From the NCBI GenBank assembly GCA_965228215.1, contig OZ245800.1, forward strand, positions 310,001 to 374,000: a stretch of 64,000 nucleotides of DNA, in the 5' to 3' direction. Shown here piece after piece: positions 17,296 to 26,467 of the stretch. Position 1 is the stretch's first letter. The number at the start of each line of letters is the position of its first letter. Source of the DNA: Maricaulis sp965228215. GTDB taxonomy: Bacteria; Pseudomonadota; Alphaproteobacteria; Caulobacterales; Maricaulaceae. The position numbers and the translations under genes were made by a program. Below the pieces are notes generated by a model. The model was not told where the DNA came from. It worked only from the letters and a program-made list of their open reading frames with translations, and did not search any database.

Positions 17296-18501
17296 CTAGC
17301 TCAGCGAGGCGCAGAAGCGCTGGATACGCTTGCCGGCGTCGACCAGGGTCTCGTCATCGGTGGCGTAAGAGATGCGGAAACCCGGCTCCAGGCCGAAGGC
17401 GATACCCGGCACGGCGGCCACGGCTTCGGCACCCAGCAGCGCGGCACAGAAATCCGTATCCGAATTGATCTGCGTACCGTCGGGCGCGGTCTTGCCGATG
17501 GCTCCGGCGCAGTCGGCGAAGACGTAGAACGCCCCTTCCGGCTTGGGCGCGACCAGGCCTTCGGCGGCGTTGACGGCGTCGAGCACGAGGTCACGCCGGC
17601 GCAGGAAGGCGTCATTGCGGGCCTTGAGGAAGCCGTGATCGCCATTGAGCGCAGCAACAGCCGCCCATTGGCTGATCGAACACGGGTTGGACGTGGTCTG
17701 CGAGATCACCTTGCGCATGCCTGCGATCAGCGCGGCAGGACCGCCGGCGTATCCGATGCGCCAGCCCGTCATGGAATAGGCTTTGGAGACACCATTCATG
17801 GTCAGCGTGCGGTCATAGAGGCGCGGTTCGACCTGGGCGATCGTCGCGAATTCGAAACCCTCGTAGACAATGTGCTCATACATGTCGTCTGTCATGATCC
17901 AGACCTGCGGATGCCGCAGCAGGACATCGGCGAGCGCGCGCAATTCCTCGGCGGTGTAACCCATGCCGGTCGGGTTGGAGGGCGAGTTCAGGATCACCCA
18001 GCGCGTCTTCGGTGTGATTGCAGCCGCCAGCTCGTCGGCCGTGATCTTGAACCCGTTCTCGATCTTCGTCTTGACCTCGACGGGCGTGCCGCCCTGCAGG
18101 CGCACGACTTCCGGATAGGTCACCCAGTAAGGCGCCGGGATGATCACCTCGTCGCCGGCATCCAGCGTCGCCGCGAAAGCGTTGAAGATGACGGGCTTGC
18201 CGCCTGGGGCGACATGGATCTGGTCGGCCTTGTACTCGAGCTCATTGTCGCGGCGGAATTTCTTGATGATGGCGTCCTTGAGCTCGGGCATACCATCGAC
18301 GGCCGTATATTTCGTCTCGCCCCGGCGGATCGCCTCGATGGCGGCGTCCTTGATGTGATCCGGCGTGTCGAAATCCGGCTCGCCCGCCCCCAGCGAAATC
18401 ACGTCCACGCCCTTGGCTTTCAGATCGCGGGCCTTCTGGGTGACGGCGAGCGTGGCAGAGGGTTTCACGCGCGACAGCGCGGCAGAGGCTTTGAACGTCA
18501 T
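17296..18501 (-). CDS. aatA: Aspartate/prephenate-type aminotransferase (class I, AatA)
   Basis: PLP-dependent transaminase, 401 aa, of the class I subgroup Ib common in alphaproteobacteria. It interconverts aspartate and oxaloacetate, and relatives also act on prephenate. Seen: SLGAGEPDFDTP (37-47), SNPTGMGYTAEEL (175-187), and the PLP lysine Lys240 in NGVSKAYSMTGWRIGYAGG. The Arg in GFRISYA near the C-terminus binds the substrate carboxylate. Standard length. Preceded by a 170-base gap from the serine hydrolase, which contains a terminator-like hairpin. Confidence 0.92.
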   Translation of the reverse strand: MTFKASAALSRVKPSATLAVTQKARDLKAKGVDVISLGAGEPDFDTPDHIKDAAIEAIRRGETKYTAVDGMPELKDAIIKKFRRDNELEYKADQIHVAPGGKPVIFNAFAATLDAGDEVIIPAPYWVTYPEVVRLQGGTPVEVKTKIENGFKITADELAAAITPKTRWVILNSPSNPTGMGYTAEELRALADVLLRHPQVWIMTDDMYEHIVYEGFEFATIAQVEPRLYDRTLTMNGVSKAYSMTGWRIGYAGGPAALIAGMRKVISQTTSNPCSISQWAAVAALNGDHGFLKARNDAFLRRRDLVLDAVNAAEGLVAPKPEGAFYVFADCAGAIGKTAPDGTQINSDTDFCAALLGAEAVAAVPGIAFGLEPGFRISYATDDETLVDAGKRIQRFCASLS

Positions 18502-18619
18502 CGGGTCATTCCTGAATCAGGCGGAGTGGAGCGCGAAGCCTAGTCCGCGCTCCCAGCCACAACAAGCGTCCAGCCATGCAGGAATGCCCGGATCAATCGT
18601 CACATTTGCAGATATGCGG

Positions 18620-18648
18620 AAACGGCGGACCGGAGAACCGGCCCGCCG
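18620..18648 (-). terminator. Terminator-like hairpin after the serine hydrolase
   Basis: Stem CGGCGG-a-CCGG / CCGG-c-CCGCCG with loop AGAA: 10 bp with one A-C mismatch. On the minus strand it is followed only by TTTCC, so it is a weak terminator. It probably separates the blaI-M56-hydrolase unit from aatA. Confidence 0.5.
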
Positions 18649-18671
18649 TACTTGCGAACGCGTTCGAGCGG

Positions 18672-20192
18672 TTATCTCCGCTGATAATACGAACTGGCAT
18701 TCGCCAACCGGAATGTGACCCCTTCCGTCACACCCTCGGCATTTCGATGGAATTCGATCTCCGGAATGCCTTCCCGCATTTCCAGACCTGTCAAAAGGAA
18801 GCGGTTCGGCGTCAGAGCCAGCAGGGGCAGCCGGAAGTCGCGCCCGACCACACCGCCGGTCAGCGCGCCATCCTCGACCCGGATATCGAGATCCTGGTCA
18901 AAAAAACTGCGCACCATCTGCTGGCGATGTGCGCCCGGATAGGCCGCGTCGGTCGCATAAACGCCGACGAAGCTTTCCAGGTGCTCCGCGTCCAGGGCGA
19001 TCTCGGGAACGCGTACGGGACGATTGATCTCCCAACCCATGACATCGGAAACGGCATTGCGGATCTCGCGATGCAGATCGCCGCCGCCCGCTCCATTGAT
19101 CAGGACCACCAGGCCATCACCGGTCGCCGGATGCCCCTCCATCCAGGCATGGTAGGAATTATTGGTCCCGGCATGATGGAAGAAGAAATGCTCGCCGCGC
19201 CCCTCGATGCGCGGTCCCAGGCCGTGCTGGCTGGGCGCGATGCGCGTCATCATGTCGACCGCATCGGACTGGGCCAGGAGATCCCCCTCGCCGCGATAGC
19301 TGTCCAGAAGCGCGACAACGAGACCGCCCAGATCATCCGCACTCGTCCACAAGCCAGACGCCGCCATCTCCGGCATGGATTCATATCCGCGCGGCAGATG
19401 AATGGGCGTTCCTGTGCGACCATGCGCGCGGGCGATATTGCCATGATCTTCCGGTAGCGGATTCGCGAAGCTCGAGCGTGACATGCCGGCCGGAGCAAAG
19501 AGATAGGTCTCCGCCGCCTCCTCGAAACTCATTCCCGTCACGTCGGATACGATCAGCTGGGCAAGCGTGTAACCACCGCCGGAATAGCGATAGGCCGTGC
19601 CCGGCTCGGAGGTCAGGGCAAGCCCCACATGATTGGCAGGCTGCACACCATTGAGCGTGTCGTAGACGGTCGGCAGGTTTGTGACATTCGGCGGGAAATC
19701 GCCAAAACCGTGCAGATTGAACCCGGCCGTGTGCGACAGGATCATGCGCAGGGTCACACGCTCGGTCGAGAACTCCGGATCCTCCGGCAGGGTCCAGCTG
19801 GTGACTTGCTGCGTGACCGGAGTATCGATGTCCAGCATGCCCTCGGCCTGCAGGCGCAGGATCAGGCTGGCCGTCGCGACCTTGCTGACCGAACCCGCAG
19901 AAAACACCGTCTCGTCGTTCACCGCCTCACCACCGCCCGCCTGCAGGACACCCTGTCCGCCCGACCAGACGATTTCGCCATCATCGATGATCGCGACCCC
20001 GACACCGGCGACACCGAGTTCGGCCATCCGGTCTTGCAGCGTGAAACGGGTTTCCTCATCGCCCACCCAGTAGCGCGGGCGGAGATTGTCCGCGAAATCG
20101 GCGGGATCAGCGGACTGGGCCTGGGCTGAATCCAGGTTGAGGAGGAGGGTTCCGGCCCCCAGGAAGAGGCCGGTCTGGATCGAATGTCTCAT
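18672..20192 (-). CDS. Class-C beta-lactamase-like serine hydrolase, exported
   Basis: A 506-aa member of the beta-lactamase/DD-peptidase/esterase family (AmpC/FmtA fold). A signal peptide ends near residue 26 (DSAQAQS). The active-site SVSK places nucleophile Ser101 and general base Lys104, and YSG (Tyr203) matches the class C Y-x-N/S motif. HHAGTNNSYHAW further on occupies the place of the K-T-G/HxG motif. After about residue 400 there is an extra domain of about 100 aa, as in many peptidase-like relatives. It is the last gene of an operon with a BlaI repressor and an M56 sensor. That context makes wall-stress or beta-lactam induction plausible, but lactamase activity is not shown. Confidence 0.87.
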   Translation of the reverse strand: MRHSIQTGLFLGAGTLLLNLDSAQAQSADPADFADNLRPRYWVGDEETRFTLQDRMAELGVAGVGVAIIDDGEIVWSGGQGVLQAGGGEAVNDETVFSAGSVSKVATASLILRLQAEGMLDIDTPVTQQVTSWTLPEDPEFSTERVTLRMILSHTAGFNLHGFGDFPPNVTNLPTVYDTLNGVQPANHVGLALTSEPGTAYRYSGGGYTLAQLIVSDVTGMSFEEAAETYLFAPAGMSRSSFANPLPEDHGNIARAHGRTGTPIHLPRGYESMPEMAASGLWTSADDLGGLVVALLDSYRGEGDLLAQSDAVDMMTRIAPSQHGLGPRIEGRGEHFFFHHAGTNNSYHAWMEGHPATGDGLVVLINGAGGGDLHREIRNAVSDVMGWEINRPVRVPEIALDAEHLESFVGVYATDAAYPGAHRQQMVRSFFDQDLDIRVEDGALTGGVVGRDFRLPLLALTPNRFLLTGLEMREGIPEIEFHRNAEGVTEGVTFRLANASSYYQRR

Positions 20193-20214
20193 CGTTTTCT
20201 CTTTTGTTTTTGGG

Positions 20215-21966
20215 TTATTCGGTCGGCGGATTGTGCGTGGCGCCGCGCGCTTCCAGCCAGCGCACCATGTCGCGGCGATTGAGGCGCTGGGCCTCGCTCA
20301 GCGGCGAGCGCCAGATCTCATTGCCATAACGATCGCTCGCTCGAACCGTCAGGGAGAGATTCGCACCATTGGCAACAAGCAATTCGGCGACCTCGATTTC
20401 ACCTTGCTGGGCCGCGTTAATCAGCGGAGTTTCGTCGTGATAGACATATCCATTCACATCGGCCCCGGCATCTATGAGCATGCGGGCAATCTCGACCTGG
20501 CCCATCTGAGCCGCGCCGATCAGGGGATTGCCGTCACCGGCGAGGGATGCATTCACATCGGCACCCGCCTCCAGCAGGAGATTGACGGTGCGCGGATTGC
20601 CGAAACGGGCCGCAGCGATCAGGGGCGTACCGTCGCCCGGTGCGCCCAGATTGGGGTCGGCACCGGCTTCCAGCAGGAGATTGACAACACCGTCCTCGCC
20701 TTCATGGGCCGCGGCGATCAGCGCCGTACCATCGCCCAGGGCAATGATGTCCGGATCGGCGCCCCGCGCCACAAGTTCACGCGCGATATCATCGTGACCG
20801 CTATAGATCGCCGCCATGAGGGCCGTGCCGTCGCCATCGGAGATGGCATTCACATCGGCACCACCGTCCAGCAGATCGCGGACCCGTTCGATCCGGCCAT
20901 TGGATGCGGCGCGATAGAGCGGCAGATCGGCCTCGTCACGATCATAGTGGTCGCGATCATGCGGGTGGGACACAGCACCGACTTGCGGCGTGGCAATCAC
21001 GGCAGCGGATGCCAGGAGGGGGAGGATGAGAGCAAGACGCATGTGTGTTGTCCTTCTTCGCGTGGCTTGGGGGGATGAGAGATGGCGGATCCGGCTGGCC
21101 AGGGCCGCCTTGCGCGGCGTAGCGGCGAGCGCCAGGGCCGGCGATCGTTTGGATTTCGACGCCGCATCCAGAAGCGCATGAGCCAGCTGGATCGGTGATT
21201 GGGTGATGATCGCGGCCTGCTGGTCACACAGGGTTTCGCGATTGCGGCTGATCATCCGGTCCAGCGGATAGAGCGGCAGCACCCACCAGAAGACGACCAT
21301 GAGCAGACGCGTGGCCAGGACTGTCCAGGCATCGCCGCGTTTGAGGTGTGCCAATTCATGCTCGAGCACAGGCTCGGCACGCGCGTCGAAGCGGAAATCG
21401 GCCGGCAGGATGATGACCGGGCGCAGATAGCCCGAGAGCAAAGGCGTCATCGTATGTTGCGACAGGCGCAGCTCGATCCTGCGCGACAGATTGATCTCGT
21501 CAGGCAGGCCGATCCGCCGGCTGTTCAGGCGCAGGACTGCCAGGCCAATCAGATCGAGGACCAGGCGCAGGAGACTGATCGCGCTACCGGTCAGCCAGAC
21601 CGTCACCAACATGCTTTGCCAGGGTATGGCGCGCCACATGCGGCCCGCCCGCTCCAGTGAGCTGACGGGACGTGCCGCGCGCTGGGTCGCCACCTGCCGC
21701 GCTGCTAGCGCTTCCAGCGCCACATCGCCCGGCTCGTCCTGGATAATCGGTGAGGTCAGCTGGACGGGCGCCTCCGGTTCAACCGGACGCGGTTGCAGGG
21801 CCAGGATGAATACGAGCGGCAGGATAATGAAGCCGGCCAGTGCCAGGTCATGGCGTTCGCTGACAAACCGGGCCGGTGCGAAGCGATCGAAAAGCAGGGC
21901 CGCGCCCGCGAGGAGTCCGAGGGCGGCACATGAAATCGCCGCAGCAAGCAGGACAGTCATCATCAT
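20215..21966 (-). CDS. BlaR1-like M56 metallopeptidase with C-terminal ankyrin repeats
   Basis: A 583-aa membrane protein. Helices at about 5-26, 40-58, 118-146 and 217-232 surround the M56 zinc site HELAH (His203, Glu204, His207), with a probable third ligand Glu244 in RETLCD. A further helix at about 311-327 is followed by six or so ankyrin repeats (about 345-580), recognised by repeated GADVN/GADPN and TALxAA units. With the last helix placed this way, the ankyrins are predicted to be periplasmic, in place of the penicillin-sensor domain of BlaR1. The 4-base overlap with the upstream blaI indicates coupling. The ankyrin ligand is unknown. Confidence 0.88.
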   Translation of the reverse strand: MMMTVLLAAAISCAALGLLAGAALLFDRFAPARFVSERHDLALAGFIILPLVFILALQPRPVEPEAPVQLTSPIIQDEPGDVALEALAARQVATQRAARPVSSLERAGRMWRAIPWQSMLVTVWLTGSAISLLRLVLDLIGLAVLRLNSRRIGLPDEINLSRRIELRLSQHTMTPLLSGYLRPVIILPADFRFDARAEPVLEHELAHLKRGDAWTVLATRLLMVVFWWVLPLYPLDRMISRNRETLCDQQAAIITQSPIQLAHALLDAASKSKRSPALALAATPRKAALASRIRHLSSPQATRRRTTHMRLALILPLLASAAVIATPQVGAVSHPHDRDHYDRDEADLPLYRAASNGRIERVRDLLDGGADVNAISDGDGTALMAAIYSGHDDIARELVARGADPDIIALGDGTALIAAAHEGEDGVVNLLLEAGADPNLGAPGDGTPLIAAARFGNPRTVNLLLEAGADVNASLAGDGNPLIGAAQMGQVEIARMLIDAGADVNGYVYHDETPLINAAQQGEIEVAELLVANGANLSLTVRASDRYGNEIWRSPLSEAQRLNRRDMVRWLEARGATHNPPTE

Positions 21967-22355
21967 TTTGTCTCTCCCTCGTCCTTGCGCATGAGCTCCG
22001 CGCGCAGGGCCTCGATATCATCGAGAGACAATTGCTCCTCGCTGACCAGGTGCTGGGCCAGGCGTTGCGGTGATCCGCCAAACAGGGATTGCATGATCGA
22101 ACCGACGGCATTGCGCTGGGCACCCTCGCGGCTCAGTACCGGGCGGAAGATATGGGCCCGGCCCTCCTTGCGGAAATCTACATGGCCCTTGTCGGCCATG
22201 ATGCGGATCGTGGTCAGTACGGTCGTGTAGGCGAGACCGTATTTCGGCTCCAGCGCGTCGGTGAGCTGGCGTACGCTGGCCTCTCCCATCGCCCAGAGCT
22301 GGTCCATAATTCTCTGTTCGGCCTCGGTGAGCTGGCTGGATGCGGAGCGCGCCAT
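21963..22355 (-). CDS. BlaI/MecI-family repressor (second copy)
   Basis: A 130-aa winged-helix repressor. LTEAEQRIMDQLWAMGEASVRQL and LAYTTVLTTIRIMADKGHVDF are the typical BlaI blocks, and RPVLSREGAQRNAV leads to the dimerisation helices. Its ATG overlaps nothing upstream; its stop overlaps the M56-ankyrin start by 4 bases. It probably controls its own operon through the dyad at 22410-22425, and the M56 partner probably relieves it. It differs clearly from the copy at 9.3 kb. Confidence 0.93.
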   Translation of the reverse strand: MARSASSQLTEAEQRIMDQLWAMGEASVRQLTDALEPKYGLAYTTVLTTIRIMADKGHVDFRKEGRAHIFRPVLSREGAQRNAVGSIMQSLFGGSPQRLAQHLVSEEQLSLDDIEALRAELMRKDEGETK

Positions 22356-22409
22356 CTACGAATTCCTTAGTTGTTCGATTCCACCCTGCGACCGAACAGC
22401 GCCTCCATC

Positions 22410-22425
22410 AACTAACATTTTAGTA
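22410..22425. promoter_or_regulatory. Candidate operator for the second BlaI
   Basis: AACTAACATTTTAGTA (read on the minus strand TACTAAAATGTTAGTT), symmetric ACTAAnATnTTAGT, 55 bases upstream of the blaI start. It shares TACTA and a GTTA-like half with the dyad at 9655-9670. Confidence 0.5.
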
Positions 22426-22639
22426 GGAAACCGGTAGGCTCAGTTTATCACGTATATTTTCAGTAACTTACGAGGGCATTATTGACGCGACTTTCCGCAA
22501 GCCGTCGCCACCAGATTGCCCAAATTCTCCCCGCAATCGCCGCAAACCCGCCCTTCACCGTCCCTGATCCGGGCGCAGATTTTTTCACGGACAGGGAGCC
22601 GGTCCAGCTCGGATCGGTACAGGAAGGGGAGCTAAGCCG

Positions 22640-24886
22640 ATGGCTTCAGCACGCGCTCACAGACAGGCTGGTTCACAGGCCTGGTTCGGATTGATCATCG
22701 CAACCGCCGCATTCGCCGCCAGCATATTCCTCTGGTCGGACGCCCGCGCAGACACCCCGGAAAGCCCGCCCTCTCCTGCCGACCTCTCGGCCGAGGGCGG
22801 GCTTGTTCGTTTGAGCGAGATTAATGAAGGCGCGCTGTTGCTGAAGACCGTCGACGCAGGAGTCTACGTTCCCGCTCCCCTGGTCGCCACGGACGTGACA
22901 CTGGACGTATCCGGTCCGATCGTGCGCGCCACCGTTACCCAGCGTTTCGAGAACCCCTCCGAGGCCTGGGTAGAGGGAACCTATGTCTTCCCTCTACCCG
23001 AGGATTCCGGTGTCGACCGCCTGCGCATGCAGATCGGCGACCGTTTCATCGAGGGTGAGATCCACGAGCGCCAGCAGGCCCGCCGCATCTATGAGCAGGC
23101 GCGTGCCGCCGGTCAGCGGGCCAGCCTGCTTGAGCAGGAACGCCCCAACATGTTCACAACATCGGTGGCCAATATCGGCCCCGGTGAGACGATCATCGTC
23201 CAGATCGAATACCAGGACGTCGCCCGCCTGCGCGACGGCCAGTTCGAACTGCGTGTGCCGCTGGCAATCACGCCGCGCTACATCCCGCAGGGCAGTGATT
23301 TCATCCTGGCAGCAGCCGGTGTGCCGCCGCGTCCCCGTGTCGCCGACGCCCACCGCATCACGCCTCCGCTGATGGCGCCCGAGGGGGAGCCAGAAGAGGG
23401 TCTGCGCCTGCCGGTTACCATCTCGGTCGATCTCGAACCCGGTTATCCACTCGGACCGGTCGGCAGCCTGCATCATGCAACGCTGGTGACGCGTTCCGAG
23501 CCGGGCAGAGCCCAAATCGATCTCGCCGACGGTCCTATCCCTGCCAACCGGGACTTCGTCCTGCGGTGGGGTCCGGCAGATGAGACGGTGCCCAGCGCAG
23601 CCCTCTTCACCCAGGAATGGGAAGGCCAGACCTATCTGCTGGCCCAGATCCTGCCGCCCATGGAACTCGGTGCCGATATTCCGCGCCGCCCGCGCGAGAC
23701 GATCTTCGTGATCGACAATTCCGGCTCCATGGCCGGGGAATCCATGCGCCAGGCCCGCGAGGCCCTGATCTTCGCCCTGCAGCGCCTGGAAGCCGGTGAC
23801 CGGTTCAACGTCATCAGGTTCGACAACACCATGGAGATGGTCTTCCCGCAGGCCGTCGACGCCACCGAGGCCAATCGCGCCACGGCCCTGGCCTTCGCCC
23901 GCGGTCTCGATGCCAATGGCGGGACCGAAATGCTGCCGGCCCTGCGCGCCGCGCTGGTCGATGCCACGCCGGAGGATGACAGCCGGGTTCGCCAGGTCGT
24001 TTTCCTGACCGACGGCGCCATCGGCAATGAGAGCGAGCTCTTCTCCGCCATCGATGCCGGCCTGGGCCGTTCGCGCCTCTTCCCGGTCGGTATCGGCTCG
24101 GCCCCGAACATGTATTTCATGAGCCGCGCGGCCCGCCTCGGCCGCGGCACCTTCACCCATATCGGCCAGGTCACGGACGTGGCCGAGGAGATGGAGAAGC
24201 TCTTCACCGCGCTGGAACGCCCGGTCATGACCAATCTGGACGCGCTCTTCCCGGAAGGCGCGCTGGCCGAGATCTGGCCGGCTCCGCTGCCGGATCTCTA
24301 TTACGGCGAACCGGTCGTGCTGACCGCCCGTCTCGACCAGCCCGGCGGTGTGATGCTGATCGAGGGTGAACTGGCCGGCTCGACCTGGCGCGAACAGCTG
24401 TCCCTCGCCCATACCGAAGAGGCGAGCGGCGTGGTCACGCTGTGGGCCCGCAACCGGATCCGCGGCCTTGAAGAAACCCGTTTTCAGGGCGCCTCCCGCA
24501 CGGCCATCGACGCTGCCGTGTTGCAGACTGCGCTCGATTTCCACCTGGTCTCGCGGCTGACCAGCCTGGTCGCCGTCGATGTTACCCCGGCACGGCCCAC
24601 GGGCGAGGACCTGGTCGACCGCGACGTGCCGACCATGATCCCGGACGGCTGGGATTTCCGCGCCGTCACCGAGAACACGCAGCCGGTCCAGCACGCCTCC
24701 GTGGACCCGGGCCTGATCGGACGCTTGCAAGCCGGCAATGACCCGGCGCAGCAAGCGGTCGATGAGAATGGCGTGCCGCTGCCCGCCACGGCGACACCTC
24801 GCGAGCTGATGATGCTGATCGGTGCCCTGCTGATGCTGGCCGCCCTGGTCTGGATGGTCATGAACCGGGAGCGCCGGCTGTGGTAG
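22640..24886 (+). CDS. Marine-proteobacterial sortase target protein (VIT + VWA)
   Basis: A 748-aa exported protein of the TIGR03788 type, the dedicated substrate of GN sortases. A signal segment lies at about 15-38. The VIT domain (about 50-185) contains EASRIYEQARA-like VIT motifs (EIHERQQARRIYEQAR). The VWA domain has an intact MIDAS D-x-S-x-S (Asp359, Ser361, Ser363, VIDNSGSM). The C-terminus is a sorting signal: LPATA at 714-718, a hydrophobic helix and a short basic tail ending RERRLW. AGGGGAG precedes the ATG. The sortase gene overlaps its 3' end. It is expected to be anchored to a surface or envelope acceptor and to bind metal-dependent ligands; the ligand is unknown. Confidence 0.93.
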   Translation: MASARAHRQAGSQAWFGLIIATAAFAASIFLWSDARADTPESPPSPADLSAEGGLVRLSEINEGALLLKTVDAGVYVPAPLVATDVTLDVSGPIVRATVTQRFENPSEAWVEGTYVFPLPEDSGVDRLRMQIGDRFIEGEIHERQQARRIYEQARAAGQRASLLEQERPNMFTTSVANIGPGETIIVQIEYQDVARLRDGQFELRVPLAITPRYIPQGSDFILAAAGVPPRPRVADAHRITPPLMAPEGEPEEGLRLPVTISVDLEPGYPLGPVGSLHHATLVTRSEPGRAQIDLADGPIPANRDFVLRWGPADETVPSAALFTQEWEGQTYLLAQILPPMELGADIPRRPRETIFVIDNSGSMAGESMRQAREALIFALQRLEAGDRFNVIRFDNTMEMVFPQAVDATEANRATALAFARGLDANGGTEMLPALRAALVDATPEDDSRVRQVVFLTDGAIGNESELFSAIDAGLGRSRLFPVGIGSAPNMYFMSRAARLGRGTFTHIGQVTDVAEEMEKLFTALERPVMTNLDALFPEGALAEIWPAPLPDLYYGEPVVLTARLDQPGGVMLIEGELAGSTWREQLSLAHTEEASGVVTLWARNRIRGLEETRFQGASRTAIDAAVLQTALDFHLVSRLTSLVAVDVTPARPTGEDLVDRDVPTMIPDGWDFRAVTENTQPVQHASVDPGLIGRLQAGNDPAQQAVDENGVPLPATATPRELMMLIGALLMLAALVWMVMNRERRLW

Positions 24887-25506
24887 GCGCACCCGTCACA
24901 AACACCCCCACGAAGCGGGCGAGCTGGTGGGCCCTGCCCACCGCCATCGCCGTTTTCCTGACGGGACTGACAATTTTCGGTCAGGGCTTCTACCTGACCG
25001 CCAAGGCAGAAGTCGCCCAGGTCCTGCTCGCGAGAGCCTGGAGCCGGGCGATCGACGGGGAGAACGCGCCGACACCATGGCCCTGGGCCGATACCTGGCC
25101 CGTGGCGCGTCTCTCCGTCCCCGCTCTCGGGGAGAACGCCATCGTGCTGGCCGAGGCCGGTGGCGAGGCCCTCGCCTTCGGTCCGGCCCATCTCGCCGTC
25201 TCGCCGGAGGCCGGCGAACCGGGCACGACCATCTACGCGGCCCATCGCGATACACATTTCAGCTTCCTGGAACACGTAGAGGTCGGTGAGACGATCATCG
25301 TGGAGCGCACCGACGGTCCGCCCTTGCGCTATGTCGTTACGGGAACAGAGATCGTTGACGCCGACCGCTCGGGCATCAATCCGGATACCGGATCGAGCAT
25401 GCTCGCCCTGGTAACATGCTGGCCGTTCGGTTCGATCACGCCCGGCCCCCTGCGTTACGTCGTCTGGGCAAATCTGGAAACGGGTGCACCCCAAGAGAGC
25501 CTCTGA
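24880..25506 (+). CDS. Class GN sortase
   Basis: A 208-aa transpeptidase of the Gram-negative sortase class (TIGR03784). An N-terminal membrane anchor lies at about 18-40. Catalytic His122 is in YAAHRDTHFSFL, Cys180 in LVTCWPFG and Arg192 in GPLRYVVW, a complete sortase triad. The GTG start lies within the last codons of the target gene, and the overlap implies coupled translation. It would cleave the LPATA-type signal of the upstream protein in the periplasm. The acceptor is not known for this class. Confidence 0.93.
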   Translation: MVGAPVTNTPTKRASWWALPTAIAVFLTGLTIFGQGFYLTAKAEVAQVLLARAWSRAIDGENAPTPWPWADTWPVARLSVPALGENAIVLAEAGGEALAFGPAHLAVSPEAGEPGTTIYAAHRDTHFSFLEHVEVGETIIVERTDGPPLRYVVTGTEIVDADRSGINPDTGSSMLALVTCWPFGSITPGPLRYVVWANLETGAPQESL

Positions 25507-25610
25507 CCCGGTATCAGCTGATCAAGTGTGTCGATCACGGCCTCTTGACCAATCCGGACAGCAGCTGACCGCGCCGCCCTACTGGCAGACCCGCACATAC
25601 TCGGCTAAGC

Positions 25611-26435
25611 ATGTCGGGTCAGACGGCGGGGGCCGACCGGGAGGGTTGCTTGGGCGTATTGTTGTCGACGCCCCTATCCGCACGCCTGCGCCGCCGCATT
25701 CTTGCCGGCGCGCTTGCGCTTGCCATCAATGCGACACTGATCGTCCTGTTGGCGATCCTGCCTCGGCCTGAACCACCCGACATCGAGCGAGAGAGCGTCG
25801 ACATCGTCTTTGTCGAGCTTGCGCCTCCACCACCGCCCGAACCGGAAATCCAGCTCGACCCGGAACCCGACTCTGTTCCGGAGATCGAACCGGAGCCGGA
25901 AACCGAAATCGAAACCGAGCCCGAAGCCGAGTTCCCGGTCGAGGCTGAGATCCCGATCGAGGCCGCCCCCCCCAGCGAAGCCCTGACCGCCCTCCCGGAC
26001 GAGGAAGAGGACGAGGGCAATCAGCCCAGCGCCGGCGGTTTCGCCCCAACCCGGCCCTCGCTTGCCGATCTCGATCGCTACGGCGTCCAGGCCCTGCCCT
26101 ACAATCCTTCCGGCAATACGGTGCACGACGTGCTCTGCATGGCGACGTCCGAAGCGACGCGCCGGGCCGCGGCCTGCCCTCCGGGCACCGACGAGGACGG
26201 GCTGCCCATGCTGCAATACGCCTCTCCGGAAAATCTCGCGCGCGCCCGGGCGGCCTTCAATCTGGGCTCGGCGGACGAGATCCGGGCCCTGTTCGGCGAA
26301 GGTCCAGCACTGGGACTGGCGGATCTGGCCGGTCAGCCGACCCTGGCCGATGGCAGCGAACGCCCCACCTCCTCCTCGGACGAGATGCGGGACACGCTGC
26401 CGCCCCGGCATCCCGATCCCGCCTTTGGAGATTGA
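25611..26435 (+). CDS. Single-pass Pro/Glu-rich membrane protein, TonB-like N-terminus
   Basis: A 274-aa protein. A transmembrane helix at about 28-50 is followed by a Pro/Glu-rich periplasmic stretch (about 55-125). TonB has a similar linker, but here it is acidic (Glu) rather than Lys-rich. The C-terminal half has a small conserved-looking region with two cysteines (VLCMATS and AACPPG). No TonB C-terminal domain is recognisable, so calling it TonB is not justified. It is 105 bases after the sortase on the same strand and might share its transcript. Function unknown. Confidence 0.7.
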   Translation: MSGQTAGADREGCLGVLLSTPLSARLRRRILAGALALAINATLIVLLAILPRPEPPDIERESVDIVFVELAPPPPPEPEIQLDPEPDSVPEIEPEPETEIETEPEAEFPVEAEIPIEAAPPSEALTALPDEEEDEGNQPSAGGFAPTRPSLADLDRYGVQALPYNPSGNTVHDVLCMATSEATRRAAACPPGTDEDGLPMLQYASPENLARARAAFNLGSADEIRALFGEGPALGLADLAGQPTLADGSERPTSSSDEMRDTLPPRHPDPAFGD

Positions 26436-26467
26436 CCTCGGCGGCGGGCCGGGTTGAATTCGCTGTC

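Noticed and set aside
22482..22694. Possible 70-codon gene before the sortase substrate
   Set aside because: It uses a TTG without a good ribosome site and overlaps the start of the sortase target gene in another frame.
25611..26435. Calling the Pro/Glu-rich protein TonB
   Set aside because: The linker is acidic and no C-terminal TonB fold is recognisable; no ExbB/ExbD is adjacent.
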